DNA from: Haloarcula halobia
GTDB lineage: Archaea; Halobacteriota; Halobacteria; Halobacteriales; Haloarculaceae
Direction of reading: 5' to 3'
Assembly (NCBI RefSeq): GCF_029338255.1
Contig: NZ_CP119787.1
Span: 1,736,001 to 1,800,000 of the forward strand
DNA length: 64,000 nt
The notes under the pieces were generated by a model. The model was not told where the DNA came from. It was given only the letters and a program-made list of their open reading frames with translations, and did no database searches. Positions 17,262-26,633 of the stretch are shown piece after piece. Within the stretch, counting starts at the first letter, position 1, and each line of letters opens with the position of its first letter. The position numbers and the translations under genes are program-made.

Positions 17262-18014
17262 CTAAGGCCTGTCGGTCTCCCGGACGAGTTCGGGGCCCAC
17301 GCCCTCCTCGCGGACCTCGAGCCCGTACTGCTGGACGAGTGTGGTGGTCCGTGGCGGGACGACGCGACCGGCCTGCCGCCGGGCCCGAAGAATCGGCACC
17401 GCGGTCCGGAGGTCAGTGCGCGTCCCGGCGACGGGGTTCGTCGGCAGGAAGTCGACGTCGAGGCCGGCGTCGCGCGCTCGACCGGTCAGCGTCTGGACGC
17501 TCGGCGTCGCGTAGGCGTCCTCGAAGTCCACCGGGTCGCCGAACCCGGCGAAGTACACCCGGCCGTCGATCGTCGGACCGAGGACGACGTCGCTGGAGCG
17601 CAGTTTCATCGCGGCGCTGTCTATCTGCTGGCGGGCGAGCAGGGCGGCGGTCGGTTCGACGGCCGCGGCGGTGGCGACCGACTCCCGTTCGAGCAGGTGG
17701 GTCACGGTGTTCCCGACGCGACCCGCGAACGTCGACCCGACCTGGACCTCGTAGCGGGCGTCGGCCGGCGACTCGAGCTCGGTCTCCAGCGTCTCTCGAA
17801 TCGCGGCCTCGGGGTCGTCGACATCAGGCACCTGGTCGGCCGGCCGGTAGTTGACCAGCAGATCGGCGCCGCTGGACTCGACGGCCCGACAGACGTCGGC
17901 AAGCATGGCCGCGTAGAGGTCCGCGGCCTCGCGTTCAGACAGCAGTCCCCCAGTGAGGTCCTCGAGGACGGCGCCCTCGGCAGGCGGGTCAGCGAGGACT
18001 GCGACAGTGGTCAT
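17262..18014 (-). CDS. DUF2064-like GT-A-fold glycosyltransferase/nucleotidyltransferase
   Basis: The 250-residue protein starts MTTVAVLADPPAEG, the nucleotide-binding strand-loop of this family, and has VVLGPTIDGRVYFAGFGDPV, which resembles the LGPxxDGGY signature of DUF2064 proteins. The usual acidic residue pair at the core is represented by the DG. These proteins resemble glycosyltransferases, but their reaction is unproven. The ATG at 18014 is preferred over GTG/ATG three codons upstream because it begins the beta strand. It diverges from the CBS gene by an 80 bp gap that likely holds both promoters. Confidence 0.75.
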   Translation of the reverse strand: MTTVAVLADPPAEGAVLEDLTGGLLSEREAADLYAAMLADVCRAVESSGADLLVNYRPADQVPDVDDPEAAIRETLETELESPADARYEVQVGSTFAGRVGNTVTHLLERESVATAAAVEPTAALLARQQIDSAAMKLRSSDVVLGPTIDGRVYFAGFGDPVDFEDAYATPSVQTLTGRARDAGLDVDFLPTNPVAGTRTDLRTAVPILRARRQAGRVVPPRTTTLVQQYGLEVREEGVGPELVRETDRP

Positions 18015-18094
18015 ACCCGTCACTGGGACCCTCTCTCGTTTGTCGTTTGCGTTCGGCCCCCACTCTTTTTCGTCGTCTCCGCCGTTGTCCAGCC

Positions 18095-18523
18095 ATGCAG
18101 GTTCGTGACCTCATGTCGACCGACGTCGTGACGGTCCCGGTCGGTGCCACGCTCGCAGACGCCGTCCGCCGGTTGCTCGAGGAGGAGGTAGGCTCCGTGA
18201 TCGTCGTCGACGGCGAGGGGGACCCCGTCGGTATCGTCACTGAATCGGACGCGCTGGGACTCGCGCTGGAGACCGACGACCCGCTCTCCTCGCTCTCCGT
18301 GGAGGCCGTCGGTCATCGGCCGGTCGTGACGACGACCCCGTCCACGGCCGTCTCGACCGTTGCACGGACGATGACCGACGAGGGCGTCAAGAAAGTGCCC
18401 GTCGTCGACGGCATCGACCTCGTGGGTATGGTCACGCTCTCGGACGTCGTCTGGCACCTCACGGAACTGCGGACCGAGCTCTCCAACGCCGCCTCGCTCC
18501 GGGCGGAGTGGGACCCGACCTGA
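18095..18523 (+). CDS. CBS-domain pair protein
   Basis: This 142-residue protein consists of two CBS motifs (1-58 and 72-130) and little else. The strand-turn pattern VRDLMSTDVVTVPVGATLADAV with GIVTESDALG, and VPVVDGIDLVGMVTLSDVVWHL, is canonical. Such proteins bind AMP, ATP or SAM and regulate partners. No fused domain reveals the partner, and the neighbours do not either. The ATG at 18095 begins the first motif; upstream codons are basic and were dropped. Confidence 0.9.
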   Translation: MQVRDLMSTDVVTVPVGATLADAVRRLLEEEVGSVIVVDGEGDPVGIVTESDALGLALETDDPLSSLSVEAVGHRPVVTTTPSTAVSTVARTMTDEGVKKVPVVDGIDLVGMVTLSDVVWHLTELRTELSNAASLRAEWDPT

Positions 18524-18787
18524 CACGGCACGACCGGGCAGAGGGGTCGCCCACGGCGAAACGTTGAAGTCGAATCGTGAGATATGTCACCGCGGAGCAG
18601 TCGACGCTCCGGGCGGGAAGGACCGCTGACGCACTCCGGAATCGCCATCGACGGACGACCAGGCGTCGGGGCGGCGCGGCCGCCCCCGGCCGTCGAACGA
18701 CGCGATCGGTTCTGTGAGCACAACCGATTCAGGACCGACAAGTCCGGCCGACGCAGGGGTTTTCACGCCCCGCGTAAACGTAGACGT

Positions 18788-20116
18788 ATGGACGCCGCGC
18801 GACTTCCGGGCACGGGCGGCCCCGACCAGGTGGTCGCGCACGTCGACGTGGACTGTTTCTACGCCGCGTGCGAGCGCCGCCGGGAACCCGCACTCGAGGG
18901 CGAACCCGTCGTCGTCGGGATGGGCTACGAGGCCGACGAGGCCCACGGCGCGGTGGCGACCGCGAGCTACGAGGCCCGCGAGTACGGCGTCGAGTCGGCC
19001 ATGCCTATCTCACAGGCGCTCTCGGCCCTGCCCCGGAAGGTGGACGCCGCGGGCGATCCGGACCTGGACGTCGATGAGGCGGGCTTTTACCGCCCCGTGG
19101 ACATGGAGGTCTACGAGTCGGTGGCCGACGAGGTCCGCGAGATAATCCACGACGAGGCGGCCGTCGTCCGCGAGGTGAGCATCGACGAGGCGTACCTCGA
19201 CGTGACCGACACTGTCGGCTGGGACGGGGTGGACGCGTGGGCCAGCGACCTGAAGGCACGGATCCACGACGAGGTTGGCGTCGTCGCCAGCGTCGGCGTC
19301 GCGCCGACGATGAGCGCCGCGAAGGTCGCCAGCGACCGGGAGAAACCCGACGGCCTGGTCGTCGTCCGCCCGGGCGAGGTACGCGGGTTCTTCGCCGACC
19401 TCCCCGTCGAGGAGGTCCACGGCGTCGGCCCGGTGACCGCGCGCGAACTGGGCGAACTCGGCGTCGAGACGGCGGGCGACCTCGCGACGGCCGACCCCGA
19501 GGTGCTCGAACGGCGCTTCGGCGAGCGTGGGCGCGAGATCCGCCGGTTCGCCCGCGGCGAGGACGAACGCCAGGTCACGCCACGCGGGAACCCCAAGAGT
19601 CTCTCGCGGGAGTCTGCGTTCACCGACGCGACAGCGGACGCCGAGACGGTTCGCCGCCGTGTCCGGACGCTCGCGGAGGCCGTCGCCGACCGCGCCTCGC
19701 GGAAGGCGGCACAGTACCAGACCATCGGCATCAAGGTCGTCGTCCCGCCCTACGACGTCAACACGCGGGCTCGGTCGCTCCCCGGGCCCGTCGACGACCC
19801 GGAGCTCGTCGAGTCGGTGGCGCTGGACCTGCTTTCGGAGTTCGAGGACACCGCCGTCAGGAAGGTGGGCGTCCGCGTCTCGAACCTCGATTTCGCTGCC
19901 GGCGAACAGGCCAGTCTCGACGGGTTCGACGGCGACGGGACGGGGAGCGACCGATCTGTCGGTGACCCCGAACGGAAGCCCGACCAGCCTTCGCTCGACG
20001 CGTTCTCCGACGGGGGCGAATCCGCGGAGACCGGTGCCGACCACCAGGCGTCGGACTCCGACGCGTTCCCGGGACGCCGCCCCGACGGACAGACGACGCT
20101 CTGGGAGTTCGTCTGA
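18788..20116 (+). CDS. dinB: DNA polymerase IV (Y-family, DinB/Dbh)
   Basis: Translesion DNA polymerase of 442 residues. The catalytic carboxylates are seen in HVDVDCFYAACE and SIDEAYLD, with YEAREYGVESAMP for the fingers, helix-hairpin-helix VHGVGPVTARELGELG, and a little-finger domain to about residue 370. The C-terminal tail carries three PCNA-interaction-like QxxLxxF motifs: QASLDGF (374-380), QPSLDAF (400-406) and terminal QTTLWEF (435-441). A single terminal motif is usual. The ATG at 18788 starts a normal family N-terminus; the longer in-frame upstream extension is Arg-rich and not credible. Confidence 0.95.
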   Translation: MDAARLPGTGGPDQVVAHVDVDCFYAACERRREPALEGEPVVVGMGYEADEAHGAVATASYEAREYGVESAMPISQALSALPRKVDAAGDPDLDVDEAGFYRPVDMEVYESVADEVREIIHDEAAVVREVSIDEAYLDVTDTVGWDGVDAWASDLKARIHDEVGVVASVGVAPTMSAAKVASDREKPDGLVVVRPGEVRGFFADLPVEEVHGVGPVTARELGELGVETAGDLATADPEVLERRFGERGREIRRFARGEDERQVTPRGNPKSLSRESAFTDATADAETVRRRVRTLAEAVADRASRKAAQYQTIGIKVVVPPYDVNTRARSLPGPVDDPELVESVALDLLSEFEDTAVRKVGVRVSNLDFAAGEQASLDGFDGDGTGSDRSVGDPERKPDQPSLDAFSDGGESAETGADHQASDSDAFPGRRPDGQTTLWEFV

Positions 20117-20132
20117 CACCCCGACGCGGTCG

Positions 20133-20480
20133 TCAGGCGACGCCGTTCTCGAGGTTCTCCAGCAGTTTGCCCACCAGCAGGCCGGCCCGGGGCGATATTT
20201 CGTCCTCGGCCTGGACCGTCGTCGGATGGGCGGCCAGCGTCTGGACGAACTGTTCGCCGTGGGTCATGGCGTTGAGCATGTCGACGACGTCGACGACCAG
20301 ACCCTCGTCGCTCGTATCCATCCGGGGGTAGCGCTCCTTCTCGGCGTCCGTGTAGCGGATCGTCCAGGCCGGGCCGCCGACAGCGTCGACGACGTCCTCG
20401 AGGGGTGCCACCTCGATGGGGCCCTCGCTGCTGCCGACGTAGACGACGCCGTCCTCGACACTGGTCTCGTATCGGGCCAT
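20133..20480 (-). CDS. small haloarchaeal hypothetical protein
   Basis: The 115-residue product begins MARYETSVEDGVVYVG and is acidic and soluble, with a beta-rich first third and a helical C-terminus ending LLVGKLLENLENGVA. It has no cysteine, TM or known catalytic motif. It converges on dinB with a 16 bp gap. I do not recognise a characterised family. Confidence 0.75.
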   Translation of the reverse strand: MARYETSVEDGVVYVGSSEGPIEVAPLEDVVDAVGGPAWTIRYTDAEKERYPRMDTSDEGLVVDVVDMLNAMTHGEQFVQTLAAHPTTVQAEDEISPRAGLLVGKLLENLENGVA

Positions 20481-20627
20481 GCCCACGTATCACCCTCTGT
20501 ACGTGCTAGCGCGTGCCAGGCCAATAGCCGTTGCCCTCCCAGCGACGGCCCCAGGTCGTGTAACTCGTGTGACCAGCGTCTGACTGAAGGTTATGAGGCG
20601 AGGGCCGCGTAGCTCCGTCAGAAACGT

Positions 20628-22421
20628 ATGGGAGAGACCGAAACGATAACCGTCGCGGACACGAGCGCCGGCCCGGGCGGGTCCGACGACCCTGGACAAT
20701 CCGTCGACATCCCCGTGGTCGAACTCCTCACCGGCCGCGGGTTCATCACGGGCAAGAGCGGGTCGGGCAAGTCCAACACGGCAAGCGTCGTCGCAGAGAA
20801 GCTGCTCGACAACGGATTTGGCCTGCTCGTCGTCGACATCGACGGCGAGTACTACGGCCTCAAGGAGGAATACGAGATACTCCACGTCGGGGGCGACGAG
20901 GAGTGTGACATCCAGGTCACCGAGGAACACGCCGGGAAGATAGCATCGCTCGCGCTCGAACAGAACGTCCCCATCATCCTCGATGTCTCCTCGTACCTCG
21001 ACGAGGACGAGGCAGAGAGCCTGCTGACCGAGGTGTCCAAGCAGCTGTTCGCCAAGGCGAAAAAGCAGAAACAGCCGTTCCTGATGCTCGTCGAGGAGTG
21101 CCACGAGTGGATTCCCGAGAAGGGCGGTATGGGCGAGGTGGGCAAGATGCTCATCAAGATCGGCAAACGGGGCCGCAAGCACGGTCTCGGCATCGTCGGC
21201 ATCAGCCAGCGCCCGGCCGACGTCAAGAAAGACTACATCACGCAGTGTGACTGGCTGGTCTGGCACCGTCTGACCTGGAACAACGACACGAAGGTCGTCG
21301 GGCGCATCCTCGACAGCCAGTACGAGAACGCCGTCGAGGACTTGAACGACGGCGAGGCGTTCATGATGTCCGACTGGTCCGAGCGGGTGCGCCGGGTCCA
21401 GTTCCACCGCAAGCAGACCTTCGACGCGGGGGCGACGCCGGGCCTGGACGACTTCGAGCGCCCCGAACTGAAATCGGTCAGCGAGGACCTCGTCTCGGAA
21501 CTGGAGACCATCAGCGAGGAGAAACAGGCTACCGAGAGCCGCATCAAGGAGCTGCGCGAGGAGCTGGACAAGAAGAACTCCCGCATCGCGGAACTGGAGA
21601 CCGAACTCCAGGACGCCCGCGACCTCTCGCGGATGGCAGAGCAGTTCACCAGCGCGCTCATCGACCACGTCGACGACTACAACCCCGGCAAGACCGAGCG
21701 AGAGCGGATGCGCGAGCGCCGTGGTCGGTTTGCGGCCTCAGCAGACGAGGCCCCCGACAGCGAGGATGCGGGTTCCGAGACCGCGAGCGACCAGGACCCG
21801 CCGGCCGCGGACCGGACGTCCGGCGGCGGGTTCGGCGACGCCTTCAGTGCCTTCGAGGACGACGGCCCCGCGATGAACGGCGGTGCCGACGCCGTCTCGG
21901 CCAACGCCTCGGGGCCGACGGCGGACGGGCAGGGTGGCACCGCGTCGGCCGAGGAGAGCGGTGCCGACGCCGACGCCGCCTTCGCCGCCGCGATGGCGAA
22001 CGCCGCTGACGCGCAGACGGTCTCCACCAACGGGCACGCCGACCCGTCGGACACCGAGGCCGACGCGACAGCGACGGGTGACGAATCTGCGTCGGACGAA
22101 CCGGCCGTCGTCGCCGACATCGTCGCGGACGTCGCCGAGATGGAGACCAAGACCCGGCGGATGCTCTCGTACTACCGCGAGCAGGGGCCGGGGACCCCGC
22201 TGAACGCACACTTCTCCTCCGGTGGCTCGGGCGACCGGACGGCGGCCTACGCCCGGAACCGGACGCTCCGCCTGCGCGGGCTCATCGAGCACGTCGGGCG
22301 CGGGGCCTACGACTACCGCCTGCGCGAACTCGTCGCCGAGGAGAGCGAGGCGGACCCCGACGACATGCGTATCGAGGAGTACGCCTCGCGCATCGAGCGC
22401 GAGGTCTTCGAGGACGACTGA
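20628..22421 (+). CDS. HerA/DUF87-type ATPase with coiled coil and C-terminal winged-helix-like domain
   Basis: This 597-residue protein has a P-loop NTPase of the HerA/FtsK superfamily at 30-250: Walker A TGKSGSGKSN (41-50), Walker B FLMLVEECHEW, and the QRPADV segment. A coiled coil (about 285-330), an acidic disordered Ala/Asp linker (about 365-500), and a helical C-terminal domain with LSYYREQGPGTPLNAHF follow. HerA pairs with NurA in DNA end resection, but no nurA is here, and halophiles have several DUF87 paralogues, so a specific role is inferred only weakly. It is convergent with tpiA. Confidence 0.88.
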   Translation: MGETETITVADTSAGPGGSDDPGQSVDIPVVELLTGRGFITGKSGSGKSNTASVVAEKLLDNGFGLLVVDIDGEYYGLKEEYEILHVGGDEECDIQVTEEHAGKIASLALEQNVPIILDVSSYLDEDEAESLLTEVSKQLFAKAKKQKQPFLMLVEECHEWIPEKGGMGEVGKMLIKIGKRGRKHGLGIVGISQRPADVKKDYITQCDWLVWHRLTWNNDTKVVGRILDSQYENAVEDLNDGEAFMMSDWSERVRRVQFHRKQTFDAGATPGLDDFERPELKSVSEDLVSELETISEEKQATESRIKELREELDKKNSRIAELETELQDARDLSRMAEQFTSALIDHVDDYNPGKTERERMRERRGRFAASADEAPDSEDAGSETASDQDPPAADRTSGGGFGDAFSAFEDDGPAMNGGADAVSANASGPTADGQGGTASAEESGADADAAFAAAMANAADAQTVSTNGHADPSDTEADATATGDESASDEPAVVADIVADVAEMETKTRRMLSYYREQGPGTPLNAHFSSGGSGDRTAAYARNRTLRLRGLIEHVGRGAYDYRLRELVAEESEADPDDMRIEEYASRIEREVFEDD

Positions 22422-22445
22422 GCCCGCGAGACGCAGTCTCTCCCG

Positions 22446-23093
22446 TCAGACGAGCGGTTCGACGAGGTCTTCGAGCGCCGCCCGCGGGTCGTCGGCCTTC
22501 GCGACGCCGCTGGCCAGCAGGACCCCGGTCGCGCCGAGGTCGCTCGCCGAGACGAGGTCCTCGCCCGTCGAGATGCCGGCACCACAGAGGACGTCGACGT
22601 CGCCGTCGACGCGTGCCGCGGCGTCGACCGCACCGGTCACGACGTCCGGGTCGGCCTTGCTGACCGGGGTGCCGGTGCCGATGAGCGCCGGAGGCTCGAC
22701 GGCGACGGCGTCCGGACCGAGCGCGGCGGCCGCACCGATCTGTGCGGGGTTGTTCGCACAGACGATGGTCTCTAGGTCCGCGCGGTCGGCGGCGTCGAGC
22801 GAGGCGTCGATGTCGGCCAGCTTCAGGCGGTTCTCGGAGTGGTTCAGCATCGTGCCGACGGCGCCGGCGTCGGCGACGGCCTCGGCGATCGTGCTGCCGG
22901 TGTGGCTGCCGTGCTCGTTGGGGCTGACGTGCTGGGCCCACGTCTCGACGCCCGTCTCGGCGACGGACTCGATGTGGGCCGCCTGCGGGGCGACGGCGAC
23001 GCGGACGCCCGACTCGTCGCTGACGTCGGCAGCGGCGGTCGCTACTTCGACCGGATCACACGGGTAGGCCTTGAGGTTGACCAGAACGAACAT
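22446..23093 (-). CDS. tpiA: triosephosphate isomerase
   Basis: The enzyme interconverts dihydroxyacetone phosphate and glyceraldehyde 3-phosphate in glycolysis and gluconeogenesis. The 215-residue length and sequence fit the compact archaeal form: substrate lysine in VNLKAYP, catalytic histidine in TMLNHSENR, catalytic glutamate in [11 protein letters not shown], and phosphate loops [10 protein letters not shown] and LLASGV. The ATG at 23093 starts [11 protein letters not shown] directly. The long in-frame upstream extension is a shadow of the response regulator gene, and the two genes are divergent. Confidence 0.96.
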   Translation of the reverse strand: MFVLVNLKAYPCDPVEVATAAADVSDESGVRVAVAPQAAHIESVAETGVETWAQHVSPNEHGSHTGSTIAEAVADAGAVGTMLNHSENRLKLADIDASLDAADRADLETIVCANNPAQIGAAAALGPDAVAVEPPALIGTGTPVSKADPDVVTGAVDAAARVDGDVDVLCGAGISTGEDLVSASDLGATGVLLASGVAKADDPRAALEDLVEPLV

Positions 23094-23189
23094 GCGCGAA
23101 TCAGCGATGGCCGCCCGCAAATAGGTTGTGCAATCCGGTCGACGCGTAGTGAAGGTTAAGGCCGCCCGGACGGAACGCACAGTCGAACC

Positions 23190-23750
23190 GTGACCCCCGG
23201 GGACTCGCCCGTGCCGACCGTGCTCGTCGTCGAAGACGAACAGCACCTCGCGGACCTCTACACCGACTACCTCGCGGACCGCTACGAGGTCCTGACGGCC
23301 TACAGCGGCGAGGAAGGTATCGCGCGACTCTCGAACGACGTCGACGTCGTCCTGCTGGACCGCCGGATGCCGGTCGTCTCGGGCAACGAGGTGCTGGCCG
23401 AGATCGAGGAGCGGGGGCTGCGCTGTCGCGTCGCCATGGTGACGGCCGTCAACCCGGACTTCGACATCATCGGCATCGGCATCGACGACTACCTGGTGAA
23501 ACCTGTCACCCGCGACGACCTGTGCTCGGTGGTCGAGCGTCTCTCGAAGATCGCGACCTACAACGACAAGCTCCAGACGCTGACCAGCAAGAAACTGAAG
23601 CGGAACGTCCTCCGGGTCGAGAAGTCGCCCGCCGAACTCGAGGACAGCGAGCGCTACCAGCAACTGGAGGCAGACATCGAGGCGATAGCAGACAGCGTCG
23701 ACGATCTCGCGACGGACCTGGACGTCGAGAAGTCGGATCTCAGGCTCTAG
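23190..23750 (+). CDS. HalX-domain response regulator
   Basis: The 186-residue protein has an N-terminal receiver domain: acidic pocket VVEDEQ, phosphoacceptor Asp in VVLLDRRMP, conserved Thr in AMVTAV and Lys in YLVKPV. A C-terminal HalX domain (about 120-186) follows. HalX is a haloarchaeal helical domain of unknown output, so this is a two-component receiver whose partner kinase is not in the window. It starts with GTG at 23190; an in-frame ATG for a credible N-terminus is absent. It is divergent from tpiA. Confidence 0.93.
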   Translation: MTPGDSPVPTVLVVEDEQHLADLYTDYLADRYEVLTAYSGEEGIARLSNDVDVVLLDRRMPVVSGNEVLAEIEERGLRCRVAMVTAVNPDFDIIGIGIDDYLVKPVTRDDLCSVVERLSKIATYNDKLQTLTSKKLKRNVLRVEKSPAELEDSERYQQLEADIEAIADSVDDLATDLDVEKSDLRL

Positions 23751-24274
23751 TCTTTGCGCTTGACGACGTCGCCGAGCGTGTACTCGCCGCTGCTGGACCC
23801 GCTGGACCACTCGGTGTCGTCGCTGCTCCCGCCCGCGCTGAGGTTGATGCCGAGTTCCTTCTCGAGTTTCTTCTGGACGTCGTCGCTGGGCAGCGAGTCA
23901 CCGTGTTCGAGCTTCCGGATGAGACTCGCCTTCAGGTTGAGCTTCTGGGCCAGCTCCTTCTGGCTGAGGCCCTGTGACTCGCGACCATCACGGATGAGCT
24001 GGTCGTAGTCCTGTGCGAGCTCGTCCATCTCGTCGAACATGTCCCGGCGGCGCGTGCTCCCGCCCGAGGACGACCCGCCCGACGACGAGGACGACGAACT
24101 GCTGGACCCGCTCGAGGACGTCGAATACTTCGTGGAGGTCGAAGACGAGCTCTCCTGGGTCTTGACCTCCGTCCCGAAGTCCGTACACTCGTCACAGACG
24201 TCGAGTTCGGCCCCCTCGATCTTGACGCGGTTGGGGGAGGCGACATCCTTCCCGCACATCTCGCATTGAACCAT
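23747..24274 (-). CDS. MBF1-type multiprotein bridging factor homologue
   Basis: This 175-residue transcription cofactor has an N-terminal zinc ribbon ([11 protein letters not shown] with CDEC), a serine-rich linker of about 35 residues, and a C-terminal Cro/C1-type helix-turn-helix (about 95-150; [23 protein letters not shown]). This is the archaeal MBF1 layout (TIGR00270). Archaeal MBF1 is linked to transcription and to the small ribosomal subunit. The long Ser tract is more extreme than in most relatives. The ATG at 24274 precedes the zinc ribbon; its 3' end overlaps the HalX stop by 4 bp convergently. Confidence 0.92.
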   Translation of the reverse strand: MVQCEMCGKDVASPNRVKIEGAELDVCDECTDFGTEVKTQESSSSTSTKYSTSSSGSSSSSSSSSGGSSSGGSTRRRDMFDEMDELAQDYDQLIRDGRESQGLSQKELAQKLNLKASLIRKLEHGDSLPSDDVQKKLEKELGINLSAGGSSDDTEWSSGSSSGEYTLGDVVKRKD

Positions 24275-24320
24275 GTTCCCACGGTAGACGGGCCGGCGGT
24301 ATAAATGGTGCGCTGGCCCG

Positions 24321-24929
24321 TCAGTCCAGGGCCCGCATCGCGTAGTAGAACCGCTGGACAGCGGTGATGTGTCCCACGACGGCAAAGACCACGAGCAGCC
24401 AGCCGACGAGCGTGACCCCCAGCAGGTCCGGGTTGACGAACGCGGCCACGCCCGTCGTGAGGCCGACGAGCGCCAGCCGGTCGGCCCGGCCCAGCAGGCC
24501 GCCGTAGACACGGTCGAGCCCGACGGCCTCGGCCTGGGTCCCGAGGTAGGAGGTCATCAGGACGCCCGTGACGGCCGCGACGCCCAGTGCCCAGCGGTCC
24601 AGGCCCGCCGCCAGACCGACGATGATGACGAGGTCGGCGTAGCGGTCGAGGACGTGGTCCAGCAGGTCGCCACCGGCAGAGGCGACGTCGAGTTCTCGCG
24701 CCAGCGCGCCGTCGACGACGTCGAGCCAGCCGTTGAAGAAGACCAGGAGGGCGCCGGCGAAGTACAGAAGGGGGGTTCGCGCGGCGAACGCGTAGACGAC
24801 GCCGGCGCCGACGGCAAGCAGGAACGCGATGACGCTGACGCCGTTGGGCGAGAGGCCGGCGGCCCGGGCGGCGCTGACGAAGGGCACGAGGGCGCGGTCC
24901 GCCAGCGAGCGGTACTGGTCGAGCGTCAT
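24321..24929 (-). CDS. CDP-alcohol phosphatidyltransferase family membrane enzyme
   Basis: The 202-residue integral membrane enzyme carries the family signature DGxxAR(x8)GxxxDxxxD at DVVDGALARELDVASAGG and DHVLD, plus about six hydrophobic segments. It would join CDP-diacyl- or CDP-archaeol with an alcohol such as serine, inositol phosphate or glycerol phosphate. The specific polar head group is not readable. It overlaps the adenylate-kinase gene by 4 bp, forming the end of a hisC-adk-cdp operon; the link to histidine or nucleotide metabolism is probably only transcriptional. Confidence 0.93.
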   Translation of the reverse strand: MTLDQYRSLADRALVPFVSAARAAGLSPNGVSVIAFLLAVGAGVVYAFAARTPLLYFAGALLVFFNGWLDVVDGALARELDVASAGGDLLDHVLDRYADLVIIVGLAAGLDRWALGVAAVTGVLMTSYLGTQAEAVGLDRVYGGLLGRADRLALVGLTTGVAAFVNPDLLGVTLVGWLLVVFAVVGHITAVQRFYYAMRALD

Positions 24930-25432
24930 AGCCAGTCGATGAAGGAGACCTCGCCCGCGCTGGGCTCGCGCTCGCCCGCGACGACGGCCTCGATGGCCGC
25001 CGCCACTTCGTCCGGGCCACGGTCGGTCGTGTCTAGCTCGTAGACCGCCTCGCGGCCGTGGCGGTCGACGGCCTCCGAGAGGACGACGTCCAGTGCCTCC
25101 GCCTCGGCGTTCTCGTAGGCCTTGGCGTCTGAATCGCCCCGCTCGCGCAGTCGCTCGACGATGGCGTCGGGGTGGGCACGGAGCACGACCACCCTGTCGG
25201 CCGGGAAGTGGTGGGCGAGGTGGGACTCGAAGACGATGTCGTCGCGGCCCTCGAGCCACCCCTCGACTGCGTCCAGGTCGGCCACGAGACTCCCCCGGTC
25301 CTCGTCGACGCCGGTCGAGAACCCCTCGGCTTCGATGACGTCGTTGAGGTGACCGACCTCGAGGTCGGTGTCCAGCCGGTCGGTCGCCGTCGTCTTGCCG
25401 GTCCCCGGGGTCCCGGTGACGGCGACCCTCAC
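24926..25432 (-). CDS. adenylate kinase-like NMP kinase (Fap7/archaeal type)
   Basis: This 168-residue P-loop kinase starts VAVTGTPGTGKTT (Walker A) and contains ESHLAHHFPADRVVVLRAHP, the NMP-binding and Walker B region typical of the Fap7/hCINAP family. In eukaryotes and archaea these proteins act in ribosome 30S maturation as well as nucleotide metabolism. It begins with GTG at 25432, overlapping the hisC stop by 4 bp, and ends overlapping the CDP-alcohol transferase. The upstream ATG in frame lies within hisC and was rejected. Confidence 0.9.
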   Translation of the reverse strand: MRVAVTGTPGTGKTTATDRLDTDLEVGHLNDVIEAEGFSTGVDEDRGSLVADLDAVEGWLEGRDDIVFESHLAHHFPADRVVVLRAHPDAIVERLRERGDSDAKAYENAEAEALDVVLSEAVDRHGREAVYELDTTDRGPDEVAAAIEAVVAGEREPSAGEVSFIDWL

Positions 25433-26511
25433 GCCTCGATCACCTCGATGACGTCGTTGAGCACCGCGACGGCCCGCTTCGTGTCGTCTCTGGTCCCGCA
25501 GGTGACGCGGATGCACTCGGGCAGGCCGAAGGAGGAGCAGTCACGGACGATGATGCCCTCCTCCTGGGCGGCCTCGGCGACCGCCGACGCGTCGCCCACC
25601 TCCGCGAGCACGAAGTTCCCCCCGCTCCGCCAGGTGTCGGCGGCCAGCTCCTCCCGGATGTACTCGCGGGCCCAGGCGGCCGTCTCGACGGACTTCTCGA
25701 TGTGTTCGTCGTCGTCCAGTGCCGCCAGCCCGGCCCGGCAGGCGAGTTCGCTGGCCGCGAAGGGCGTGTTGATGCGCGCGTAGGCATCGGCCCACCCCTC
25801 GGGGACCAGGGCGTAGCCGAGGCGGACCCCGGCCAGGCCGTAGGCCTTCGAGAAGGTCCGCAGGATGGCGACGTCGTCACGCTCGTCCAGCAGCGGGCGC
25901 ACGCTCTCGGATTCGCTGAACTCGCCGTAGGCCTCGTCGACGACGACCAGCGTGTCGTCGCCGGTCCCCGCGGCGATGGCCTGGATGGAGGCCGTCGAGA
26001 ACTCCGCGCCGGTGGGGTTGTGGGGGCTCGTCAGGTAGACGATTCGCTCGCCGTCGTAGTCTTTCAGGACGGTGTCGGCCGTCTGGGCGAAGTCGAGCTC
26101 CTTCGAGAGGGTGTAGGCCTCGACGCCGCCGTGGTGGTAGCGGGCGCTCATCGGGTAGTAGGCAAAGCCCGGGTCGGGGACGAGCACGTCGTCGCCCGGT
26201 TCGAGCATCGCCCGGGCGAGGTAGTCCAGCGCGCCGTCGCCGCCGTTGGCCAGCCACACCTGCTGGGAGGTACAGTCCCACTCCGCCGCGATGGCGGCCA
26301 CCAGGTCGGTGTGTGAGGCCTTCGGGTACGCGTGCATCCGCTCTGCCGACGCCCGGATGGCCTCGACGGCCCGCGGGCTGGGGCCGAACATGTTCTCGTT
26401 CGACGCCAGCTTCACCATGTCGTCGGGGTCGAGACCGAGCTCCCGGGCGACTTCCTCGATACCGCGACCCGCCCGATAGACCGTATGCGACGAGAGGTCC
26501 CGTGGTTCCAT
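25429..26511 (-). CDS. hisC: histidinol-phosphate aminotransferase
   Basis: The 360-residue PLP enzyme transaminates imidazole-acetol phosphate in histidine biosynthesis. Visible features are the N-terminal KLASNENMFGPSP, ASNAxxxx-type cofactor contacts, SPHNPTGAEF, VVVDEAYGEF, and the PLP lysine in RTFSKAYGLAG. The ATG at 26511 starts MEPRDLSSHTVYRAG, the usual haloarchaeal start; the upstream extension reads through the promoter. It leads a three-gene set of overlapping genes. Some homologues also act on aromatic substrates, which cannot be excluded. Confidence 0.94.
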   Translation of the reverse strand: MEPRDLSSHTVYRAGRGIEEVARELGLDPDDMVKLASNENMFGPSPRAVEAIRASAERMHAYPKASHTDLVAAIAAEWDCTSQQVWLANGGDGALDYLARAMLEPGDDVLVPDPGFAYYPMSARYHHGGVEAYTLSKELDFAQTADTVLKDYDGERIVYLTSPHNPTGAEFSTASIQAIAAGTGDDTLVVVDEAYGEFSESESVRPLLDERDDVAILRTFSKAYGLAGVRLGYALVPEGWADAYARINTPFAASELACRAGLAALDDDEHIEKSVETAAWAREYIREELAADTWRSGGNFVLAEVGDASAVAEAAQEEGIIVRDCSSFGLPECIRVTCGTRDDTKRAVAVLNDVIEVIEA

Positions 26512-26633
26512 GGCTGACTCAAACGGGTGGGACGGCATAAACGTGGCCACATGTCCGTTCTGGCCGCCCCGGCGGCCGGGTGCCGGCAGGTCGATTCCCA
26601 GAGGTTCAAGAGGGGGCCGTCCTACCACCGGAT

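Noticed and set aside
18584-18787. N-terminal extension of dinB by 68 codons
   Set aside because: Arg/Pro-rich and not acidic; the ATG at 18788 gives the standard polymerase start.
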